Shown piece after piece: positions 53,244 to 60,789 of a stretch of DNA of 64,000 nucleotides. The position numbers and the translations under genes are program-made. Under the pieces are notes generated by a model. The model saw only the letters and a list, made by a program, of their open reading frames with translations. It was not told the origin of the DNA and searched no databases. This stretch comes from Delta-02 sp964513565. GTDB lineage: Bacteria; Desulfobacterota; Syntrophorhabdia; Syntrophorhabdales; Syntrophorhabdaceae. Location of the stretch: NCBI GenBank assembly GCA_964513565.1, contig CAZENE010000017.1, positions 5,471-69,470 of the forward strand, written 5' to 3'. Position 1 is the first letter of the stretch. Every line of letters begins with the position of its first letter.

Positions 53244-53654
53244 CGAGTGAAGCGGGCGAGGGTGGCCAGCCATTTATTGGGTATCGACGCGGAAAGATTG
53301 GTAACTGACAAGACCCTGACAGGAAAATTGTTCGAGAATTTCGTTTCATCCGAGTTATTCAAACAGGCGGTATGGTCGGGCATAAGGCTAAAGATCTATC
53401 ACTTTCGCGCTCATACGGGGTAGGAAGTTAATTTTGTCCTGGAGGACAGCTCCGGGAGAGTGGCCGGTATAGAGGTCAAACTGTCCGCATCCATTGCCGC
53501 AAAACATTTTGCAGGATTGCGAGAACTGAAGAGGCTGGCGGGCGATAATTTCATTGCCGGTATCGTCATCTGCACTGGGGATCAGACAATCGCTTTTGGG
53601 AACGATCTATTCGCAGTACCCGCCTCAGCCCTGTGGGCTTGGTACTGCCCGTAA
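53244..53654 (+). pseudogene. DUF4143 ATPase C-terminal remnant with internal stop
   Basis: The C-terminal DUF4143 part of an AAA+ ATP-binding protein: LTGKLFENFVSSELFKQ, RLKIYHFRAHTG then TAG at 53421, EVNFVLEDSSGRVAGIEVK, and VICTGDQTIAFGNDL, ending with ALWAW. The pattern continues in the same frame after the TAG, so the stop arose by substitution (a CAG is expected). The N-terminal AAA module is absent. Such genes are often linked to toxin-antitoxin or restriction-like islands, fitting the HigBA remnants 1.3 kb away. Confidence 0.82.
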
Positions 53655-53730
53655 AAGCCTGAAACTCGACCTGCAACCATTTCGTACCTGACGGCGTCGG
53701 GATAGGTCTTTTTATCTTTTCCTTAAACTG

Positions 53731-53749
53731 GAAACATGAAACTTGAAAC
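53731..53749 (-). repeat. 19-bp repeat, right copy of an inverted pair
   Basis: Exact reverse complement of 52238-52256; the pair brackets the TPR gene and the DUF4143 remnant, about 1.5 kb. Confidence 0.75.
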
Positions 53750-53857
53750 CGTCTTGTCCGTCCCCTGTTGTCCTGCCCCATTGGTCAGCATCGAAGAATG
53801 CTCTCCGCAGGTTCTGGCGAAGAGGCGAGAGATGCTTTTTCTTTTACGATGGGACTT

Positions 53858-55921
53858 CTATCTACCAAACAGGTCTTTAAGTTTCTCCCCGAGCCCTCTG
53901 ATAGTGTCATCGGTTTTTTCCTGAACTTCTCCGATAATACCTTTTCCCTTTTCAACCTTGACCCCTTTTCTCGCTGCGGAAACGGCTGCAACACAGGAGG
54001 TTTCATTATCCGGCACGCTCCCTATCAGTGCCGCTGCTATGCCGGCCGGTCCGAACAGCGTTACCGAGCCGATCGTTTTGCCGATGATGATTGCCGCCTG
54101 GGTCGGATCGAGTGCAAGCCTTGGACTCGCAAGAGTACCGGTCAGCTTCAGCGGTTTCGTTAACTCGCCTATACCCAGACTGTTGATCAGGGAGGCCCCG
54201 ATGCTTTGTTTGGGGACGGGCTTAAGAAACAGGTTGAGCCTCTCTGTCCTCAGGTTGATAGTGCCCTCACCCACGACGACCATGTATTGAGTGTTCAATA
54301 CGAGCGTGCCGGCCCTTGCGAGGCCGTTTCTTATAGTGAAGGCGCCGACAAAGCAATTGATCGAAGTATAGGGTTTCTCCTTCTCAAAGGGATTCAGGAG
54401 GCGAAAAAGGCTTGAGCCGAGGCCCCCGTCGAGTTGATTTATATACCTGTTGTCTACCCTTCCCCTGCCCATCAGGACGAGGGCCTTGCCGCTCGACCCG
54501 CCTATCAGTCCGGCCACTGTGCTGCCCCGAGTCCGGATGTCGATGTCTGCATCAAGCTTCCCTTCGACTCCCCTTACCGCCTTTACCACCTTTCCTAGCG
54601 GTTTAATGTCGACTCTGCTGAGTTTCACGGTCAATGTCAGCAGCGCCGTCTTTCCCTGAGGCTTGAGCGAGAGCCTTCCATCCACCGAACCTTCTCCCAG
54701 GCCTGCCTTGAGAGGCGTCACGTCGAGTGCCCCATTCTTGAGGACCATACCTGCGTCAAGACTGTTCAACTGGAGGTCGTGCGAGATAACTTCGGCTGCC
54801 TGGAGCCTGATATCCGCATCGGCCTTGCTCAGGGCTTCAAGAGGCAAAGGCGTGCTGGGAAAGACCTTGCCTTTATCTGCCGACGTCTTCGAGTTGTCAG
54901 GGCCTGGCTGGATATGAGGACGAAGGTCCAGTTTCCTTGCCGCCAGTTGGGCTTTCAGCATCGGCAGCTTCCCGGCCAGGTTCAAGTCCACGGAGCCGTT
55001 CAGGTCACTTTCGCCCTGCAGGATCTTGAGATTGGAGAATGAATAAGCCTTATGGCCGGTGTCGCTTATTCGGCCTGAGATGTCGAACGGGCCCTTAAGC
55101 CGCGGCACTTCGCCGAACAATCGGCTCAAGCCGGCTAGATCATTGCCTTTCAAGCTGAAATTCAGTTTCATATCGCGCATATCTTTCGGGTTACCGATAC
55201 CGCCGTCAAGCGCAAGGACGGCAAACCCTGCACGTACCGTTAGCTTCACAGGCCATGCAGCTGACGGTTTTTCAATGGCCGCAAGAGAACCCATGGCGCC
55301 TTCGACTTCAAAGTGTTCATCGTTAAATGAACCCGTCGCTTTGATCCGGATCGGACCATAAACGGACCCCGAAGCGGATGCCGTGATAGTGTCAACAGTG
55401 GCCGTATACGTCTTGTTCCATCCATGGTTTATGTAGGTTATATGGCCATTCTCTATCTGTACCTTTTTGAAGGTCGTCTGGGACAATTTCCGACCACTGG
55501 TTTCGAGGGCGAGATTTGATTTGCCCGCGGCGTCCGTTTCAAACAGGATCTCGGGCTCGACAAGAACCAACCGTATGATCTTGAGCCGCCGGGAAAGAAG
55601 GGGGAAGAGCCTCACCTTAATTTCGGCGCGTCTGATCTTAACCATTTCAGGCTGCGAACCCCAGGCGGCGTTCTCAAAAGTCACGTCATGAACCACAAGG
55701 GTCGGCGTAAGACCTATCTTTACATGTATGTCGCCGCCCAGAGTTAACTCTCTGCCGGTTGAGTTCTTGACCGCCTGTGTGATCCGGGGTTTAATGCTGT
55801 TATAATCGTAGCTCAGAAGTATCACATAGATCGTCGTTATAAACAGGATAAACGCGATGCACACAATTGCCGCAATCCACTTCCACTTCATGGCAATCAT
55901 TTTTTTTAGTGACGGGTCCAT
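53858..55921 (-). CDS. AsmA family protein
   Basis: A 687-residue envelope protein. One N-terminal membrane helix (~12-34: WKWIAAIVCIAFILFIT), then a long periplasmic beta-groove-like part: DYNSIKPRITQAVKNSTGRE and LTLGGDIHVKIGLTPTLVVH match the AsmA N-terminal domain, with repeated LRG-type regions (DGRLSLKPQGKTALLTLTV) and a C-terminal AsmA_2 stretch (LNLFLKPVPKQSIGASLINS, GTLASPRLALDPTQA). AsmA relatives are linked to phospholipid transport and outer-membrane assembly. Several ATG starts lie close together (55921, 55900, 55891). Confidence 0.92.
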   Translation of the reverse strand: MDPSLKKMIAMKWKWIAAIVCIAFILFITTIYVILLSYDYNSIKPRITQAVKNSTGRELTLGGDIHVKIGLTPTLVVHDVTFENAAWGSQPEMVKIRRAEIKVRLFPLLSRRLKIIRLVLVEPEILFETDAAGKSNLALETSGRKLSQTTFKKVQIENGHITYINHGWNKTYTATVDTITASASGSVYGPIRIKATGSFNDEHFEVEGAMGSLAAIEKPSAAWPVKLTVRAGFAVLALDGGIGNPKDMRDMKLNFSLKGNDLAGLSRLFGEVPRLKGPFDISGRISDTGHKAYSFSNLKILQGESDLNGSVDLNLAGKLPMLKAQLAARKLDLRPHIQPGPDNSKTSADKGKVFPSTPLPLEALSKADADIRLQAAEVISHDLQLNSLDAGMVLKNGALDVTPLKAGLGEGSVDGRLSLKPQGKTALLTLTVKLSRVDIKPLGKVVKAVRGVEGKLDADIDIRTRGSTVAGLIGGSSGKALVLMGRGRVDNRYINQLDGGLGSSLFRLLNPFEKEKPYTSINCFVGAFTIRNGLARAGTLVLNTQYMVVVGEGTINLRTERLNLFLKPVPKQSIGASLINSLGIGELTKPLKLTGTLASPRLALDPTQAAIIIGKTIGSVTLFGPAGIAAALIGSVPDNETSCVAAVSAARKGVKVEKGKGIIGEVQEKTDDTIRGLGEKLKDLFGR

Positions 55922-56125
55922 CTAACAACAATATGTCTATTATCCGCACCTCGTCAATTGGCGACGTCGATAACTCGACGATTAAGAACAGAATAAGAAC
56001 GCTTAATTCTGTGCGATCGGGAAAAGTTAGACGGAACCACATAAAGATTATGGGCGCACCGCAGAGAAAATGACTCAGAAGATCCTGGATCTCGGCGAGC
56101 CGGGATGACGGTGAAGAGGAACCCG

Positions 56126-56150
56126 GGGACGTTGTTTCCTTCGTTTCCTT
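56126..56150 (+). repeat. 25-bp inverted repeat, left arm
   Basis: Begins GGGACGTTGTTTCC. The perfect reverse complement is at 57414-57438; together the arms bracket the 56497-57366 gene. No transposase lies between. Confidence 0.85.
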
Positions 56151-56456
56151 ATATCATTGTAATCTTTTTTCCGCAATGATTTGTTGAAAGGCAACGAAGT
56201 GGCCATTTTTCATCACGATACCTCTTATTGTTCGAAAGACAGGAATCGGTGCGAAAAAACATCACGTGAGAACTGGTACACTCAATAACATTTGTATCTC
56301 CCAGCAATGTAATGCTCAACGATGATCGTTTTGCCTCAAATGTTCTTTCTCTTAATCTCATTATTGGGTACAATCTTCTTTTATGGTTGCTTCGGGGATG
56401 ATAAAACGCAGTCCGCTTTATGCTGCAGGCACATTTGAACCAACGGCGGATGCTTT

Positions 56457-56479
56457 CGGGTTTATGCCCGTTGTTTTTT
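56457..56479 (+). promoter_or_regulatory. Hairpin with T-run in leader of the Cys-rich secreted gene
   Basis: CGGG TTTATG CCCG followed by TTGTTTTTT, 17 nt before ATG 56497. An alternative longer pairing CAACGG/CCGTTG (56440-56472 region) competes with it. It may be an upstream terminator or a leader element. Confidence 0.4.
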
Positions 56480-56496
56480 CATGCTAAGGAGAAATT

Positions 56497-57366
56497 ATGC
56501 CAGGATATTGTGAAAGAAGAATGCCATATATGATCGCGATACAAGCCACGGCAATTATCATATTGCTCTTTCTGTGTTCTCGGCCCGCTATGGCTGGCGA
56601 TACGGGTATCACGATCCAGACGTCGCGATCCGGTTCTTATCCAAAAACATACCCGTTGAGCAAGGAGGTTTTGGATCAGGTTAAGAAGCAAGTGGATTCC
56701 GATAATGCCGTTGCTATCGGCAACGCCCTGAGACAGCTTCGTGATGGAGATGTCCTAGTCCTTTCGGTCCATTCGAACCAAAAAGTCTTTGGGCTGGGCG
56801 CAATGGAACCCATACCCTGGTCGAATTTCTGGGCGACTTTCGGAATCCATAAGCCTCCTCGACTGGCGAGTGTTATCATAGCGGGCTGTATGTCGGTTGA
56901 AAGCGGCAAGGGCTACATACACGCCACGCAAAGCGATATCGAGAGGCTCCGGTCTGTTTTTAACGCGAAAACACTTTTTGCGCCGGGTGCTGAGATCAAT
57001 CCGCTTGTCGCCTCAACCGATACCAAGGGACTCGTTCGTTCTCTTTTTTCCGGCAAGAGACTGGGTGACATCAACTTGCAGAAGCGCTGGTTTTATGCGG
57101 CTGACCGCTCAATTGACAAGAACAGCGTAATTCTCAAAGACTTGAGAGGCGATGAAGACATCGAGCTTAAGAATTGCCTGTGCCGGTGCCTTGAACCGGA
57201 AGGCGGGAGGTTGACGTGCCGGTACGATCTTCAAGACAGGGGCAATTCTCCTTCATGCCGCGAGCTCTCCAACGGGCCCTGTTTTTGCCAGGCACACGGG
57301 TGTTTCAGGAAAAAAATGCCCACGAGCGGCACGTGTTATGATGCTTGCGTAAAACAGCACAGGTAG
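56497..57366 (+). CDS. Secreted Cys-rich protein, possible caspase-like fold
   Basis: A 289-residue exported protein (leader IQATAIIILLFLCSRPAMAG). The mature part has LRDGDVLVLSVHSNQ and, about 40 residues on, LASVIIAGCMSVESG. A hydrophobic strand ending in His and a second ending in Cys is the arrangement of clan CD (caspase/CHAT-like) peptidases, but other motifs are missing, so this is only a suggestion. The last ~60 residues hold ten Cys (NCLCRCLEPEGG to GTCYDACVK), probably disulfide-knotted. AAGGAG precedes ATG 56497. A 25-bp inverted repeat flanks the gene. Confidence 0.7.
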   Translation: MPGYCERRMPYMIAIQATAIIILLFLCSRPAMAGDTGITIQTSRSGSYPKTYPLSKEVLDQVKKQVDSDNAVAIGNALRQLRDGDVLVLSVHSNQKVFGLGAMEPIPWSNFWATFGIHKPPRLASVIIAGCMSVESGKGYIHATQSDIERLRSVFNAKTLFAPGAEINPLVASTDTKGLVRSLFSGKRLGDINLQKRWFYAADRSIDKNSVILKDLRGDEDIELKNCLCRCLEPEGGRLTCRYDLQDRGNSPSCRELSNGPCFCQAHGCFRKKMPTSGTCYDACVKQHR

Positions 57367-57380
57367 AAACCAGCGGGTTT

Positions 57381-57408
57381 TCCTTCCAACAATCATTGCT
57401 GGAAAGGA
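57381..57408 (+). repeat. Imperfect hairpin downstream of the Cys-rich gene
   Basis: TCCTT-CCA-A-CAAT-C-ATTG-C-TGG-A-AAGGA forms a long imperfect palindrome, 15 nt after the stop and 6 nt before the right arm of the 25-bp repeat. It could protect or end the transcript. Confidence 0.5.
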
Positions 57409-57413
57409 TTACA

Positions 57414-57438
57414 AAGGAAACGAAGGAAACAACGTCCC
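57414..57438 (-). repeat. 25-bp inverted repeat, right arm
   Basis: Perfect reverse complement of 56126-56150. Flanks the Cys-rich gene, spacing about 1.3 kb between outer ends. Confidence 0.85.
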
Positions 57439-57450
57439 TGCGGTTTTCTC

Positions 57451-58212
57451 TTATTTCCCGAACACTTTCTTTAGGAGGTCCGTTGTCCGCGCCGCGGGGC
57501 TTGTCCTGATCATCTGTTCCTCCTGTCCAACCATGTAAAAAAGACCGTCGAGTGCCTTGGTGGTTACATAGTGGTCGAGATCGACTGATTCTTTCTTCGC
57601 GAAGGGAAGAGAGGGAACATTACCCATCATGGAGCTGTACGCACGGGCGACGCCGACCTGTTTCATGCTTTCGGAGACGCTGGGTTTAAACTCATCGTAG
57701 AGCTTCAACGAGGTTTTCGATCGGAAATATTCAGTTGCGGCCATATTGCCGCCTGACAGGATCTTGCGGGCATCTTCAATGCTCATCTCTTTGATGGCAT
57801 CGGCAAAATAAGAAGCCGCTTTCGGGGCTGCTTTCTCCGCGGCGCTGTTCATACTGAGAATGAAGGCATCCACCTCTGTCTGGAAGCCCATCTTTGCGGC
57901 CAGTTCCGCCGCTTTTTGAATGTTATCAGGGAGCAGGATCTTGATAGCCTGGTTCTGGAAGTAGCCGCCGGGCCTGGAGACGAGACTAACCGCCCTTTTT
58001 GTCCCGACAGAGAGGGCGTCCTTCAGGCCGGATGCAATTGTTGTGTTATCGAGTCCCGCACCCGCCGCCTGACCGGTTGTGGTAGCGGGCCCGGATCGCT
58101 GGGGTAAGCCTTTTTTCAGGATGTCACCAAAAAAATCAGATGAATAGAGAACGCTAGACGAAGTCGCGAGAAAGCAAACGACTGTACTCAGGATACACAA
58201 CAGGAATCTCAT
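57451..58212 (-). CDS. DUF4197 family secreted protein
   Basis: A 253-residue exported protein (leader RFLLCILSTVVCFLATSSS). The remainder is the helical DUF4197 fold: GLKDALSVGTKRAVSLVS, YFQNQAIKILLPDNIQKA, MNSAAEKAAPKAASYFADAI, YVTTKALDGLFYMVGQEE, ending TTDLLKKVFGK. The family is found in Gram-negatives and has no known function. ATG 58212 with AAGGAGG upstream is chosen over an in-frame start at 58263. Its 3' end is 12 nt from the right arm of the inverted repeat. Confidence 0.9.
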   Translation of the reverse strand: MRFLLCILSTVVCFLATSSSVLYSSDFFGDILKKGLPQRSGPATTTGQAAGAGLDNTTIASGLKDALSVGTKRAVSLVSRPGGYFQNQAIKILLPDNIQKAAELAAKMGFQTEVDAFILSMNSAAEKAAPKAASYFADAIKEMSIEDARKILSGGNMAATEYFRSKTSLKLYDEFKPSVSESMKQVGVARAYSSMMGNVPSLPFAKKESVDLDHYVTTKALDGLFYMVGQEEQMIRTSPAARTTDLLKKVFGK

Positions 58213-58430
58213 GATGCCTCCTTTTTCAGGGGACGGACTTATCAAGACCGATTTATCGACCATACGGGCCGGCTGCGATTATGGACTACCGGAACCCCTT
58301 GTGTATATTATACGTTATTTGTCCATTGCGAACCATGAAGATCGTTGGACCAAATTGTCTCGCTTGACTGATGGATCCTGAATAGTTATCGCTAAACTTC
58401 ATAGGGGCTAGATTCGCGAAGGAGGATGCC

Positions 58431-58764
58431 ATGGTCAAGATCAAAAGGATATACGACCCCGCCGTGCCGGAGGATGACAAGAGGATCTATATCCACCGCT
58501 TATGGCCGAGGGGGCTTAAGAAAACGGATACCGTGTTCGATGAATGGGTGAAGGAGGTATCGCCGAGCGATGCATTGAGTGGTTTGCTCACGATCCGTCA
58601 AAGTGGCAGGAGTTCCAAAGAAGATACGGGGGCGAACTGGAAAGCAAAGAGGACATTTTGGAAAAAATGAGAGAGGACGGATGAAAGGGAACACTCATCC
58701 TTCTTTATTCAGCAAGGATACCGAGCACAACAAGGTACTGGTGATAAAAGAGTTTATAGCTTGA
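58431..58764 (+). pseudogene. DUF488 protein remnant
   Basis: ATG 58431 gives an intact N-terminus of a DUF488 protein (IKRIYDPAVPEDDKRIYIHR, then LWPRGLKK). A frame change near 58580 leads into WFAHDPSKWQEFQRRYG, KEDILEKMREDG, followed by an in-frame TGA at 58679. After a further change, DTEHNKVLVIKEFI completes the family end. At least two shifts and one stop; the reconstructed length (about 110) is normal for the family. Confidence 0.85.
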
Positions 58765-58838
58765 GGGGAACGCAAAAAATAAAAAATGTTTTCTCCCGGA
58801 ATTTATTTGGTTATAGGAAAAAATCACGGGGGGATAAC

Positions 58839-59255
58839 ATGAAGTCGTGGGTTTGAGGGCCTGAAGATTGGCAGGAAGCAACGCGGCTTGTCAAGACAGT
58901 CTACACCATTACCCGGCAGCCAACCTTCATAAATGACTTCGGGTTGATAAACCAGATCAGGCGCGTAGTCACAGAGATAAGTTCAAGATCGCCGAAGGCT
59001 ACGAAAGAGGATCCGGCCCGGATTTTTTTCAATCCCTGGCGATAGCCAAGGGGTTTTCCGGCGAGGTACGTTCCCAGCCATACTTGGCAACGGACCTCGG
59101 GTTGTAGAAAAGGAAAAAGGCGAAGCCTTAATTAGTGAGTTTAAAAACCTGAGCCGGATGATCGGCGGCTTTATGAAATATTTGAGGACAGGGGGTAATA
59201 AAGCAACCAGGGAGAAAAAAGACCCGATGGGGACGACGGGCACGAGGAAGTAAGG
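58839..59255 (+). pseudogene. Four-helix-bundle (23S rRNA IVP-like) protein remnant
   Basis: Pieces in three frames: WQEATRLVKTVYTITRQP and DFGLINQIRRVV; then IAEGYERGSGPDFFQSLAIA with FSGEVRSQ; then EFKNLSRMIGGFMKYLR. Together they rebuild a four-helix-bundle protein of about 120-130 residues of the S23/IVP type. Frame shifts and stop codons interrupt it several times. Confidence 0.82.
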
Positions 59256-59394
59256 GACGCGAAGCGGTAGGGGACGTCTTTCTCAGGTTTTCAGCCCACT
59301 CCCCGCTTCTCACTCCTTACATTCTTTTCTTTTGGGTATACCCCGGGGTGGTAAGTATGTCCATGCCTATCTACTCTCCTTACATTCTATGTAG

Positions 59395-59423
59395 TTGACA
59401 AACCTGCCACCCTCGGCTATACA
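59395..59423 (+). promoter_or_regulatory. Sigma-70-type promoter for the 59492 gene
   Basis: TTGACA at 59395-59400, 17 nt, TATACA at 59418-59423. Transcription would begin near 59430. Confidence 0.75.
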
Positions 59424-59491
59424 CACTTATAAGCAGGAATATCGGTCGGTGGGTTTTTTCCGGGGAAGTATTTAAAATCAGGAGGGCTGAT

Positions 59492-60232
59492 ATGTGGGAC
59501 AACATAACCTCTGACAAGTGCGAAATATACATAGAACGCCATTTCGGTAAAAAAGGAAAAGGCGAACCAAAGCCAGCCATAACGATATCACGTGCTGAAG
59601 GGGCAGGGGGGCTCACTGTCTCTTCGGAACTAGCCAAATATTTGCAGAAAAAAACAACATCTCATGAAGAATGGACCATCTTCGACCAAAAGCTCGTCAC
59701 CAAGGTCCTTGAGGTATTTAATCTCAAGGGCAGGGTGGAGGATTTCATGAAGGAGGACCATAAAGGCACGGTAACCGATGCTTTCGAGGAGTTCCTCGGC
59801 CTGCACCCCTCTACCTGGTCTCTTGTCGAGCGGACCAATGCAACGATACTGCGCCTTGCCCAGATAGGAACCTGTATCCTTGTGGGAAGGGGCGGGAACA
59901 TGGTTACAAAGGACATGCCCAACGTGTTTCACGTCCGTCTGGTGGGGTCTTTTGAAAAGAGAGTCGAACAGGCCATGAAGGTCTTCGGCTATGACAGGAA
60001 AACGGCCTCCAATTATATAAAGAAGAAAGATCAGGGCCGGAAGCGCTATATAAAAGATAATTTCGACGCTGATATCGACGATCCGCTGACATATCATATC
60101 GTTATCAATACGGACCTCATCACCTACGAGGAAGCCGCGCAATTGATCGGCACCGAAGTAATCCGCCGGTATAAGCTGGATGCGCCCGCAAAACCGGAAG
60201 TTATGACCGGGCGGAGAGCGGCGGTGTTCTAG
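59492..60232 (+). CDS. Cytidylate-kinase-like family protein
   Basis: A 246-residue protein of the cytidylate-kinase-like group, distinct from true Cmk. Motifs: ITISRAEGAGGLTVSSELA (nucleotide-binding start), WTIFDQKLVTKVLE, CILVGRGGNMVTKDMPNVFH, VRLVGSFEKRVEQAM and DLITYEEAAQLI. The strict P-loop lysine is absent from AEGAGGLT, so kinase activity is uncertain; it may bind nucleotides only. GGAGGG precedes ATG 59492 and a sigma-70-type promoter lies upstream. Confidence 0.88.
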   Translation: MWDNITSDKCEIYIERHFGKKGKGEPKPAITISRAEGAGGLTVSSELAKYLQKKTTSHEEWTIFDQKLVTKVLEVFNLKGRVEDFMKEDHKGTVTDAFEEFLGLHPSTWSLVERTNATILRLAQIGTCILVGRGGNMVTKDMPNVFHVRLVGSFEKRVEQAMKVFGYDRKTASNYIKKKDQGRKRYIKDNFDADIDDPLTYHIVINTDLITYEEAAQLIGTEVIRRYKLDAPAKPEVMTGRRAAVF

Positions 60233-60249
60233 GCCTAAAGGGCCTCGAA

Positions 60250-60279
60250 GCCACCTTCGGTGGCGTTTCAAGTTTCAAG
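60250..60279 (+). repeat. Hairpin plus GTTTCAAGTTTCA repeat
   Basis: GCCACC-TTC-GGTGGC hairpin (60250-60264) directly followed by GTTTCAAGTTTCA (60265-60277). A similar unit lies at 52225-52256; the hairpin may also act as a weak terminator. Confidence 0.6.
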
Positions 60280-60497
60280 CCAAAAAAATGGTATAGACGA
60301 GCAGGATCCGCCTAGTTCGGCAATGTGAGCACCCGGCGGAGGATCACCCTGGTTTTTAGCGTATGTGCGAAATCGAAATAAAGATAATTTATTGTTCTTT
60401 GCCTGAAACCTGAGACTGTCTTTTTTCTTTTTCCTGGAACTTTTTCCTTGTGATTGTGTCATATAATGTATGAACAAAAAACACACGGAGGAAAAGG

Positions 60498-60722
60498 ATG
60501 AAACGGAAAATGGTAAAGATCATCGTAGCGGTGCTGGTTGTTTTCGGGTTGGTTTGCGCTGGCGGCAATTCGTATGCTGCTGAGACCAAGAAGAAGGAAA
60601 AGGGCCCTGCCCTGCAGCAGCTTGAATCGGCGGCAGGGAAAAAGATAGAAGACGTAAAGGTTCCGGACGTTCCCAAACCGACACCCGTGAATACGAACCA
60701 GAACAGCGGAAAGAAAAAATAA
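60498..60722 (+). CDS. Small exported Lys-rich protein
   Basis: A 74-residue protein: signal peptide (VKIIVAVLVVFGLVCAGG, cleavage near SYAAE) and a charged mature part (PALQQLESAAGKKIEDVKV, ending NQNSGKKK). GGAGG precedes ATG 60498 and a TATAAT-like box lies near 60462. No family known. Probably periplasmic and unstructured. Confidence 0.75.
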   Translation: MKRKMVKIIVAVLVVFGLVCAGGNSYAAETKKKEKGPALQQLESAAGKKIEDVKVPDVPKPTPVNTNQNSGKKK

Positions 60723-60789
60723 CCCCTTCTCGACCGGCTCGCGCCCTGCCAGGACAAAGGGGCGCGGGCACCTTCGGGGCGGGTGATTT

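Larger units (their letters stand above)
55922..56496. other. 575-base gap with inverted repeat and hairpins
   Basis: Upstream regions of divergent genes. Contains a CGTCGA/TCGACG hairpin (55965-55980), the left copy of a 25-bp inverted repeat (56126-56150), and a CGGG/CCCG hairpin followed by TTGTTTTTT (56457-56479). A short minus-strand frame at 56149-56373 has no coding support. Confidence 0.55.
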
